In this document: one piece after another, positions 38,501 to 45,259 of the stretch
How the letters are laid out: each line of letters opens with the position of its first letter
Position numbering within the stretch: position 1 is the first letter of the stretch
Assembly (NCBI GenBank): GCA_031368515.1
Contig: JANMNW010000674.1
Span: 1 to 64,000 of the forward strand
Reading direction: 5' to 3'
Length of the DNA stretch: 64,000 nucleotides
Source: CANJQH01 sp031368515
GTDB lineage: Bacteria; Chloroflexota; Anaerolineae; J036; Brachytrichaceae
Position numbers and translations under genes: made by a program
Notes under the pieces: generated by a model
Database searches by the model: none
What the model saw: the letters and a program-made list of their open reading frames with translations, nothing else
What the model was told of the DNA's origin: nothing

Positions 38501-39908
38501 GGCGGCCGTTGTCGGTCGCCGCAAACAGACGCGCGCGGCCGGCTTCATAGTGGACATAGGCGTCGCACTCGCGCGGCAACAGATGCCGGTGGTCCGCCAG
38601 AAACACCGCGGTAAACCCTGCGCCGCGCGCCAGCGCAAGCAACTGCGGCAGCGCAGCATCTTGGCCAAACAGGCCGGGCTCCGCCAGAAAGAAAAGGGTA
38701 TGGCGCGGAAGCTGTTCAGCCCGCGCCTTGCGATGCGCGGCCAGCAAGACGGCGTCAAGCGCGCGTTTGGCGCCGTCGGGGTCGCACGCCAGCAGGCGAT
38801 GGCGGTGTTCGGCATCCCACGCATGCGGCAACCAGCGCATCCAGCGCCACGCATCGCCCTCAGTTTCCGGGAAAACCGCGGCGAGTGCGAGATCGTCCGG
38901 GCTGTGATGCGCGGCCAGCTGCGCCGCCAGCGCGAAACAGGCGCGCAGCAGCGCGGCGCGCGGGCCGGCCAGCCCCAGCGCGCGCAACTGGCCGACCGGC
39001 ACGCACAGCGGCACGCGCTCGATCGCGGCAAACGCGTCCGCCAGTTCAAGCATGCGGTCGCCCAGCGCATCGGGCGCCAACAACGGCTCGTAGCGCGCAG
39101 TCTTGATCGTGAAGCGGGCGGGCGCGCGCCCAAGACCGATACGCGCCTGCAAGTAATCGGGGTCGCCCGGTTCGCGCATCCACACGCGCGCGCATTGCCG
39201 CACGCGGCCGCGCAGAGTGTGCAAGTCCGGGTCCTCGTCCAGCGCTTCGATTCGCAGGCGATTGACTTGCGCCGCCAGCTGCGCGCGACGTTGCTCCAGA
39301 TATGAGTCGTAACGCGCGGCGCGTTCAGCCATATCGCGGGCATGGCGGCGCCGTTCGCTGACATAGGACCACAGGCCTGTCAGCGCGGACGCGCCCATGA
39401 ATCCGGTGGTGAGAAAGTTCATCGGACCGTTGGCATGCGGCAAGCTCACCGTTGCGGCCAGAGATGCGACGGCAAACGCCGCCGGCATTACGATGCCCGG
39501 CCATTGCAGGCGCGGCGCGCTTGGCGCGTTGGGCGGCGCGGTCAGTTCGATCTCACCCCCTTCCAATTGAAAAAATGGACGCGGCGGGCGCTGGAAGAAT
39601 GGCTGCGGCTTGGCGGGCAAAACGGCGGGCGAGCGGTCGCTGTGTTGCGGCCGCTCGGATACGCAGACCAGATGCACCTGCGCGCCATCCCAAACACCAG
39701 CGTGATCCAGACTGTCCTCTGCCCGCAGCGGCACGCGCGCGTCGCATTGCTCGGCATGCGAGATGATCCAGTGTTGGCCGGCAGGGCATCGCCAGTCCAG
39801 CGCGCTGGCGATGGCCGGCGCAAGGTCATAGGCTGGCACATCAGCGGGCGCGCGCACGTCTTCGGGCGGCCAGCCTGCGGCATTGGCTGTAACAAACACC
39901 TGTCGCAT
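35577..39908 (-). CDS. EccC/EssC-type FtsK/SpoIIIE ATPase of type VII secretion, with ubiquitin-like N-terminus
   Basis: 1443 residues from ATG 39908 (GGAA six bases upstream). An ATG at 39914 is also possible, but one at 39947 would precede the predicted -10. Order: YukD/EsaB-like beta-grasp domain (about 1-90), two membrane helices (about 140-190), linker, three FtsK ATPase domains with Walker A lysines at K578 (GTTGAGKSE), K931 (GQAGAGKST) and K1216 (GAPQSGKTS). Domain 1 has a full Walker B with catalytic Glu (VIIVDEFAEL). Domains 2 and 3 read VIDNY and AIDDA and lack it, fitting domain 1 as the motor. It should drive export of the WXG100 proteins. Confidence 0.93.
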   Translation of the reverse strand: MRQVFVTANAAGWPPEDVRAPADVPAYDLAPAIASALDWRCPAGQHWIISHAEQCDARVPLRAEDSLDHAGVWDGAQVHLVCVSERPQHSDRSPAVLPAKPQPFFQRPPRPFFQLEGGEIELTAPPNAPSAPRLQWPGIVMPAAFAVASLAATVSLPHANGPMNFLTTGFMGASALTGLWSYVSERRRHARDMAERAARYDSYLEQRRAQLAAQVNRLRIEALDEDPDLHTLRGRVRQCARVWMREPGDPDYLQARIGLGRAPARFTIKTARYEPLLAPDALGDRMLELADAFAAIERVPLCVPVGQLRALGLAGPRAALLRACFALAAQLAAHHSPDDLALAAVFPETEGDAWRWMRWLPHAWDAEHRHRLLACDPDGAKRALDAVLLAAHRKARAEQLPRHTLFFLAEPGLFGQDAALPQLLALARGAGFTAVFLADHRHLLPRECDAYVHYEAGRARLFAATDNGRPRQLDSVDALPGLECEALARSLSAIRLRRTAAPAEIPAAVTLLSLWDARHVEDVDVAGLWRTHAHLDAGSLVVPIGRAAGGRLLQLDLRDGDRGHGAHGLVAGTTGAGKSELLQTLIASLAVRFSPEWISFLLIDYKGGGMANAFLRQRSAARTVSPVPDIDLPHLSGVITNLVEPSAARRALIALASELKRRQRIFDQHSVTYIDDYQRLYAAGGADRFKAMPRLVIIVDEFAELKRDQPDFMKQLISAARIGRSLGVHLILATQKPSGVVDDQIWSNSRFKLCLRVQDESDSKEMLKRPDAAHLARAGEAYFLVGSDERYERFQSAYGGARYDPDEDPDAAQRYVAPLLLDGTPDLQRRCWITQPRPPGGEQPRQLAALMDHVRRTTLAEHVQAAERIWLDPLPERLLLESAAASGDTAGWLRAVIGRMDDPRERRQDAAIIDLGRDGHLMMFGQAGAGKSTLLQTLLLALARAHSPDELNAYVLDFGSRSLTALAALPQVGAVLFEDDDERLMRLFRQLRRELALRKDALAGRKFADLGAAAGMPAILLVIDNYPAFARMDYEDTLVTVVREGAPLGMHVVISANKPLDVRSRVSGNITAALAFQLADRSDYAAVVGRTGGLEPAATPGRGLIKRMGQSPLEFQAALPAPGATDAERAAQLAEAAGALRAQYAGRRAPPIATMPAELTLRALLADAPHARVSGERAGEPLVATVGLQTADLQPLRIDIGASPHVLVTGAPQSGKTSVLQSMLLSLARARDPDQLMVYLCDVSGADDGLAALSGLPHVRQCAQHGDEIPALLDELAATLESMGEMQHAARAATPEWSASTIARGLPAVVLAIDDADAFVRALPRVAKERLDGLLERAGLRLPFHVLMAGPDRALDALDGWLKRIKDAQSWVVLGGLQSVGFGLRLPVGERDKPLPAGHGYYTCRRQSKPLRARFAVPQEEGWGWGDWLSAIGQAVLKAPENQ

Positions 39909-39928
39909 CGTCATTTCCAGGAACGGCG

Positions 39929-39988
39929 ATAGTGTGCGACAAAGCATGCAGAATGAAGCTGACAGTTGCTGACAGTTCTGTCAGGTTC
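39929..39988 (-). promoter_or_regulatory. Promoter and repeat operator of the ATPase/regulator operon
   Basis: The 36-bp element at 39953-39988 differs from the one at 34878-34913 by a single base. A -10-like CACTAT (39929-39934) lies 18 bases from it, the same spacing as at the other site, with the shared TTTGT and CA in between. Transcription would begin a few bases before the ATG at 39908, giving a very short leader. Because the regulator is the second gene of this operon, autoregulation is expected. Confidence 0.75.
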
Positions 39989-40051
39989 AGTTGAGCCGAT
40001 CACATAATGGCGCGCAGCGCGAATTTATGTACACAAAACGACGCTATAGCC

Positions 40052-40110
40052 GGAGAAAACTTTAAGAGTTTTCATCTCTTAAAGAGATGAAAACTCTTAA
40101 AGTTTTCTCC
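40052..40110. repeat. Perfect 29-bp inverted repeat in the divergent promoter region
   Basis: The arms 40052-40080 and 40082-40110 are exact reverse complements around one base. They are AT-rich against the GC-rich background and contain smaller AAAACT...AGTTTT palindromes. The element lies between the divergent secretion ATPase and Ser/Thr kinase genes, 79 bases before the kinase start. There is no T run, so an intrinsic terminator is unlikely. It could be a multi-site operator, a cruciform or insulator, or a remnant of a mobile element. Confidence 0.8.
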
Positions 40111-40189
40111 CGGTCATGACGAATCGCTCGTTTGACTCTACAATCTTCACGACGGCATGGGCACGTCCCAGGCTTGTCAAGGGGTTGTT

Positions 40190-42169
40190 GTGGCGTTTGA
40201 TCTGATTGGAAAAACGCTCGGCCCATACCGCATTGACGCATTGCTCGGCGCTGGCGGCATGGCCGAGGTGTACAAAGCCTTTCAACCGAGCATGGACCGC
40301 ATTGTCGCGCTCAAAGCGCTCCCGGCCGCGCTCAGCGCACAGCCGGAGTTTCGCGAGCGCTTTCGCCGCGAAGCAAAGCTGATCGCCCAGCTCAAGCACA
40401 CGCACATTCTGCCGGTGTATGACTTCGGCGAAGCCGAAGGCCACGCCTACCTGGTCATGCCGCTGATGGAAAACGGCACGATCGCTTCGCGCGTGCGCGG
40501 CCGCCGCCTCCCGCTCGAAGACATCGTGCGCGTCGGCACGCAAATCGGCGACGCGCTCGATTACGCGCACGAAAAAGGCATGGTGCATCGCGATGTCAAA
40601 CCAGGCAACATCCTGCTCGACACGCGCGGCAATTGCCTGCTCAGCGACTTTGGCATCGCGCGGATGACGGTCGACACGCTCACGCCGGATCAATCGCGCA
40701 TGGGCACGCCTGCCTACATGTCGCCCGAACAAGCCGAAGGCGACAACATCGACGGCCGCTCCGATGTTTATTCGCTGGGCGTGGTGCTCTATGAACTGGC
40801 CACTGGGCGACGACCGTTTGACTCGTCCGACCCCAATGTGCTGATGTATCAGCACGCACACAATACGCCGCCTGCCCCGCGCAGCATCGATCCCACCCTT
40901 CCCGAGCAGCTGGAATGGGTCATCCTGCATGCGATGGCCAAACGCCCGGCCGACCGCTTCATCAATGGCGCTGAGCTTGGCCGGGCGCTGCGCCCGCTGA
41001 TTATCAGCGAGCGCAGCGGTCCCGATGCCGCACGCCCGCGCATCGCCCCGGATTTGCCGGTCGCCAGCAAAGTTGCCGGGCCTGTGGCCTCGGATGCCGC
41101 AACTGCGCCGCGCCCCAACGCCGAAGCCCCGCCGCCCGCGCGGAATGCGCCGCTCAATACCGCGCTGCTGCCCGCAGGCGTGGCGCGCCCGGGTGCCGCG
41201 CGCCCGGCTTTCCAACCGGCGCCCTTCGCGCCACCGGCGCCGGCCAAAGCGCGTTGGCGCCTCCCCAGATTCAGACGGATTTTCGCCATCGGACAGAGCG
41301 CACGGCCGTCGCCGGCAAGCTACGGATATGGCGGCGCGCACGAACGGTCCAGGCCGCTGTTCAACACGCTTTTTGCCGGGCTGGCCGGCGCGATTATTCT
41401 GGTGCTGCTGGCCAGCGCGGTCAGCAACTTCTTGCGCAGCATCAACGAGCAGGCTGCGGCCATCGCGCCGCCCACCGCCACCTATGCGGCTTTCGCCACA
41501 GCGTTGGCTGATGCGACAGAAACGCCGGCGCCGGCTGAGACTCCTGCGCAAGTGACAGTCGCCGCCGCAGCCGATGCCCCGGCTGTTGCAGTGACAATCG
41601 CGCCCGCGCAAGTCACCGAAACGCCTTTGAGCGCGCGGCCGCTTGCCGAGCCGGCGGCCTGCGCGCGCGCCAGCGCGCTGACGCTCGACCCCGGCCAGCT
41701 CCAGGGCGTCGGATGTCCATCGCAGGCATTGGTGCCGGCGCGGCGCGTGATGGTGCAGACATTCGAACGCGGCATCATGGTGCTGTTTCTGCGCAACAAC
41801 AGCGCGTTGAACGGCGGGGTCATCTACGCGCTCGCAAGCGATGGCCACGCCTGGCGCATCAGCGACACCTGGGCCAGCGCTTCACGCAATCGCGACACTT
41901 GGTACTCGTGCCGCGCGGCGCCCGGGCAATCGCCCGCGCAATCCGGTGTGCCATGGCGCGGATTTGGGCGGGCATGGTGCAACGACCAGGCGCTGGCCTC
42001 TGCTTTGGGTGCGGCCGTCACGGAAGAATCGGATGCGCGAGCGGCTTTCCAGGCGCATGCCAACGGGCGCGTCTTTCGGCTGGACAACTGGCCCGGCGCG
42101 CCTGGCTTTGCGCCGGAGCGCATCTATGCCGTGGCCATGCTCGACAATCGCTCCGAGCAGTGGCGCTGA
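40190..42169 (+). CDS. Receptor-type Ser/Thr protein kinase (PknB-like) with cell-envelope ectodomain
   Basis: 659 residues from GTG 40190, which has AAGGGG five bases upstream (an ATG lies at 40157). Active Hanks kinase: GAGGMAEVYKA, Lys42 (VALK), HRDVKPGN with Asp135, DFG Asp153, GTPAYMSPEQ. A Pro/Ala-rich juxtamembrane stretch, one membrane helix (about 398-418) and an outer domain with four Cys follow. The outer domain has TFERGIMVLFLR and VPWRGFGRAW, similar to a repeat common in Chloroflexota surface proteins. It probably senses the cell wall and phosphorylates Thr residues read by the FHA proteins of the adjacent type VII locus. Confidence 0.9.
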   Translation: MAFDLIGKTLGPYRIDALLGAGGMAEVYKAFQPSMDRIVALKALPAALSAQPEFRERFRREAKLIAQLKHTHILPVYDFGEAEGHAYLVMPLMENGTIASRVRGRRLPLEDIVRVGTQIGDALDYAHEKGMVHRDVKPGNILLDTRGNCLLSDFGIARMTVDTLTPDQSRMGTPAYMSPEQAEGDNIDGRSDVYSLGVVLYELATGRRPFDSSDPNVLMYQHAHNTPPAPRSIDPTLPEQLEWVILHAMAKRPADRFINGAELGRALRPLIISERSGPDAARPRIAPDLPVASKVAGPVASDAATAPRPNAEAPPPARNAPLNTALLPAGVARPGAARPAFQPAPFAPPAPAKARWRLPRFRRIFAIGQSARPSPASYGYGGAHERSRPLFNTLFAGLAGAIILVLLASAVSNFLRSINEQAAAIAPPTATYAAFATALADATETPAPAETPAQVTVAAAADAPAVAVTIAPAQVTETPLSARPLAEPAACARASALTLDPGQLQGVGCPSQALVPARRVMVQTFERGIMVLFLRNNSALNGGVIYALASDGHAWRISDTWASASRNRDTWYSCRAAPGQSPAQSGVPWRGFGRAWCNDQALASALGAAVTEESDARAAFQAHANGRVFRLDNWPGAPGFAPERIYAVAMLDNRSEQWR

Positions 42170-42170
42170 A

Positions 42171-43610
42171 CTAGCGCCACAGGTCGAGCTGCGGCGGCGC
42201 GGTATCCGGAAACCAGCGCGCATAGATCTCGGCGTAGCTGCCATCGGCGATCATTTGCTGCAACGCAAGATTGACCGCGTCGCGCAGCGGCGATTGTCGC
42301 TGGGGCAGACCGATGGCCACAGTCGTGTCGCCGGCGCGATAGATCGGTGTTGAAAAATCGATCACCCGGTCAAGCGTCTGTGTGCGCGGCAGCCCGCCGA
42401 TCACCAGATCGGCCGTCCCGGCGGCAAAAACTTGTGCCGCATCGCCAGCCAGCGGCAAAAACTCAACCGACTCCGCCGAACCCATCACGCGTGCGCCGAT
42501 GGCGCGAGACAGCTCCACCTCAAACCCGCCCGGCAAATTGTTCTCTTCAAGCCGGGAAAAAGGCGGATTGCTGGCAAAGGCCACGCGCAAACGATTGGCC
42601 GCGCGAGCTTGGGCCAAACGATCAACCGATTGCAGCGCGTCAGGCAGCTGCGCAAGCTGCAAGTCGATCGGCCCCAGCAGGGGCGCCAGCGCCGAAGGAT
42701 CGGGCGGCGCGCCAAACCATTGTTGATACAGGCGCGCATACGTGCCGTCCAACATCATGTTGCTCAGCGTGATGTTGACCAGGTCCGCCCACTCGGAATC
42801 GCCTGGCGGCAGCACAATGGCCACCGGTTCGCGCTTGAAGACGCTCAGGACAAACAGCGCGGGGTCCTGCGCCGCGCGCGTGCGCAAGCGGCGCCAGCGC
42901 CCGGCCATGCCATCCACATCGCCGTTGGCCAGCAGGCCGTATGCCTCGGCATAGGTGCTGGCCGCCTTGGTCGTCACTGTGACGCCATTGACGTTTTGCG
43001 CATCGCGCAGTGCAAAGGTGCTCGCGTCGTCAACGTAGACGATCGGCCGCCCGGCCAGCGACACAAAATCCGAGAACGTCCCGGTGCGCACTAGCAACGC
43101 ATCGCCGTCCTGCAGGTAGGGCATGCTGAAATCCGCTTCAAGCTCGGCGGCGCGGCTCTGCACAATGCCGCCCATGGCCAGATCGACCTCTCGCGCGCGC
43201 ACTTTGCCCGGCGCCGAATTGCTGGTGACCTGAACAAACTCAACATTGCGATCGCTGCCCAGCCAGCGCCGCGCAAACTGCCGCGCCAAATCCACGTCAA
43301 AGCCTTCGAGCTCGCCACGGTCGTTTACCCGCGACAGCGGCGGGGCATCAAAGCGAATGCCGACGCGAATGCGGCTGCGCAGCTTGACCAGCGCCGCGGT
43401 TGAATAATCCGGCGGCGGCGGCGTCACCGAGGCTTCGATCGTCACCGGGTCGGCCGTGGCCACCACGCGCGCAATCGAATCGACATTGACGTAGCGCTGC
43501 ACGGTGTCCAGCGAAAGCGAGCTGCACGCGGTCATAGCCAGCGTCAGCAACGCCGCCAGCGCGCGCCGCGCCGCGCCGATGCCTGTAGCTTTGCCCACGG
43601 TCTCACTCAC
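42171..43610 (-). CDS. Lipoprotein with two solute-binding (SBP_bac_3) domains
   Basis: 479 residues. Lipoprotein signal with lipobox MTAC near residue 29. Two family-3 amino-acid-type binding domains lie in tandem, about 75-300 (RIRVGIRFDAPPLSRVND, LEGFDVDLARQFA) and 335-475 (RLRVAFASNPPFSRLEEN, GGFEVELSRAIG). Each ends in MMLDGTYARLYQQWFG or MIADGSYAEIYARWFP. No permease or ATPase is adjacent, so it may be an orphan receptor or serve a transporter elsewhere. It is the last gene of an eight-gene minus-strand operon and converges on the kinase gene with one base between stops. Confidence 0.88.
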   Translation of the reverse strand: MSETVGKATGIGAARRALAALLTLAMTACSSLSLDTVQRYVNVDSIARVVATADPVTIEASVTPPPPDYSTAALVKLRSRIRVGIRFDAPPLSRVNDRGELEGFDVDLARQFARRWLGSDRNVEFVQVTSNSAPGKVRAREVDLAMGGIVQSRAAELEADFSMPYLQDGDALLVRTGTFSDFVSLAGRPIVYVDDASTFALRDAQNVNGVTVTTKAASTYAEAYGLLANGDVDGMAGRWRRLRTRAAQDPALFVLSVFKREPVAIVLPPGDSEWADLVNITLSNMMLDGTYARLYQQWFGAPPDPSALAPLLGPIDLQLAQLPDALQSVDRLAQARAANRLRVAFASNPPFSRLEENNLPGGFEVELSRAIGARVMGSAESVEFLPLAGDAAQVFAAGTADLVIGGLPRTQTLDRVIDFSTPIYRAGDTTVAIGLPQRQSPLRDAVNLALQQMIADGSYAEIYARWFPDTAPPQLDLWR

Positions 43611-43953
43611 CGATAAACTCGACGGTCTGGCCTGAAGGCAGGCGCAGCACCGTCACACGCTGAGTCATGCCAAGCTCTTCCTGGTCCAGCTCAATTGTCT
43701 GATCCGCCTCGCGCAAGGCGGCAGTGATCTTTTCCAGATTCGGCACATGCAGCCCAAACTGAACGGTGCCATCCAGAGCCGCATCGGCGCCGACTGCGCG
43801 CTGCAGCACAAGCTGCGCGCCGCGCGTGCTGAACACGACGATGTTTGCATCCTCGTAGGAAATTGGCACTTGCAGCACATTGGCAAAGACATCGCGATTG
43901 GCCGCAAAGTCCTTGGACCAGATGGACACGTAGCTGACTTGTAGCTCGGACAT
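43603..43953 (-). CDS. VOC (glyoxalase/bleomycin-resistance-fold) protein
   Basis: 116 residues from ATG 43953. The paired beta-alpha-beta-beta-beta pattern (VSYVSIWSKDFAANRDVFAN, then VQFGLHVPNLEKI) and the final LPSGQTVEFIGE with an acidic residue at the metal-ligand position fit the vicinal-oxygen-chelate fold. Activity cannot be predicted. It overlaps the lipoprotein start by 8 bases and follows the glycosyltransferase by 7. Confidence 0.8.
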   Translation of the reverse strand: MSELQVSYVSIWSKDFAANRDVFANVLQVPISYEDANIVVFSTRGAQLVLQRAVGADAALDGTVQFGLHVPNLEKITAALREADQTIELDQEELGMTQRVTVLRLPSGQTVEFIGE

Positions 43954-43960
43954 GCTTTGA

Positions 43961-45259
43961 TTATCCCGCGTCGCGCGTCTCTTCATAGACGGCGAGCAGT
44001 TTATCTGTCACGCGTTGCCAGCTGAAGTCTTCGGCATAGCACGAAGCGCTGTGCCCCATGCGGCGGCGCAGCGCCACGTTGTCGAGCAAACGCTCGATCG
44101 CGCGGGCCAGCGCTTCGGTGTCGCTGACCTTGACCCGGATGCCGGTCTTGTTGTGCTGCACCAGCTCGTGCAGGCCGCCCACGTCCGACACCACCACAGG
44201 CGTGCCGCACGCCATGGCCTCAAGCGCCACCATGCCAAACGATTCGTAATGCGAGGGCATCACCAGCATCTCCGCGGCCGAGTAATAGTACTGCAACGAG
44301 TCTTGATCCCGCGCGCCGATAAAGGCGATCAAGTCATTGAGGCCCAGGTCATCGCGAAGCGCGTGCAAGCGGGCCATTTCCTGGTTGTCGCGCAGCCCGC
44401 GCTCGCTGGGGTCGCCGCCGATGACCGTGACGCACAAGTTGCGCCAATCCATGTCGGCGCGGCGCTGTTTGAGCAACGCCATGGCGCGAAAGAGCGTGTC
44501 GACGCCTTTCAGGCGCTCGATGCGGCCGGCAAACAGGATCATGCGATGCTGCGGCGGCACGCCAATTACTGCTTTGGCGTAGCTTTGCTCGATCGGCATG
44601 AATCGCGACAGGTCGGCGCCGGGCGGCACGATGCGAATTTTGGACGAGCCTGCGCCATACAAATGCACCAGCTGGTCCTTCTCCACTTTGGTCGACGCGG
44701 TCAATCGATCGGCGGCATAGCACAAATGACATTCCTGGCTCAGGCGCAGATCGGTTTCGGCGTCTTCCGCCCGCTGCGCGATCTGATTCTTCATCTCGGC
44801 CAGCGTGTGAAAGGTCATTACAAAACGCGTGCCCCAGCATTTGCGCAGCGATTCCGCCACCAGCCCGGAGAGCCAGTAATTGGCGTGAATCAAGTCGTAG
44901 CGGCCAAGCGCGTGCAGATGCGAATCAGCGTGCGCGGCGCCGCCGCCCTGCTCTTGTTCGGCAAACTGGCACATCCATTCGGCGAACGCCGGCACGTATT
45001 GAAAAAGATCGTCTTTGGCGACCGGCGCTTCCGGCCCGGCCGGCACGTGAATGACGCGCACGCCCGGCGCGAGCCGCGGATCGATGCGCAGCGACTGCGT
45101 TCCCTGGCTGCGCGTAAACACATCAACGGCAATGCCGCGATGCGCAAGCTCGCGCGCGATCTCGCGCACATACACATTCATGCCGCCAGTGTCTTTGCCG
45201 CCCAGCGTCGCCAAAGGCGAAGTGTGAAAGCTGATGAGGGCCACGCGCTTGAGTGTCAT
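43961..45259 (-). CDS. GT4 glycosyltransferase, MshA/sucrose-phosphate-synthase-like
   Basis: 432 residues. The ATG shares one base with the TAA of the upstream dehydrogenase. The N-terminus has ISFHTSPLATLGGKDTGGMN followed by VYVREIARELA, the MshA/SPS signature for acceptor and donor binding. Later ILFAGRIERLKGVDTL and the donor-site block VMPSHYESFGMVALEAMACG are typical of GT4. It transfers a glycosyl unit from a nucleotide-sugar. The inositol-phosphate specificity of true MshA is not implied, because no mycothiol genes are near. Confidence 0.9.
   Translation of the reverse strand: MTLKRVALISFHTSPLATLGGKDTGGMNVYVREIARELAHRGIAVDVFTRSQGTQSLRIDPRLAPGVRVIHVPAGPEAPVAKDDLFQYVPAFAEWMCQFAEQEQGGGAAHADSHLHALGRYDLIHANYWLSGLVAESLRKCWGTRFVMTFHTLAEMKNQIAQRAEDAETDLRLSQECHLCYAADRLTASTKVEKDQLVHLYGAGSSKIRIVPPGADLSRFMPIEQSYAKAVIGVPPQHRMILFAGRIERLKGVDTLFRAMALLKQRRADMDWRNLCVTVIGGDPSERGLRDNQEMARLHALRDDLGLNDLIAFIGARDQDSLQYYYSAAEMLVMPSHYESFGMVALEAMACGTPVVVSDVGGLHELVQHNKTGIRVKVSDTEALARAIERLLDNVALRRRMGHSASCYAEDFSWQRVTDKLLAVYEETRDAG

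Noticed and set aside
40052..40110. Intrinsic terminator
   Set aside because: No T run on either strand, and it lies between divergent, not convergent, genes.
40097..41848. 583-codon open frame antisense to the Ser/Thr kinase
   Set aside because: It is an Arg/Gly/Ala-rich mirror of the GC-rich kinase gene, with no domain, while the plus strand encodes an intact Hanks kinase.
43961..45259. Mycothiol biosynthesis MshA
   Set aside because: The signature fits MshA-like enzymes in general, but no mshB, mshC or mshD is near and the phylum suggested by other genes does not make mycothiol as far as I know.
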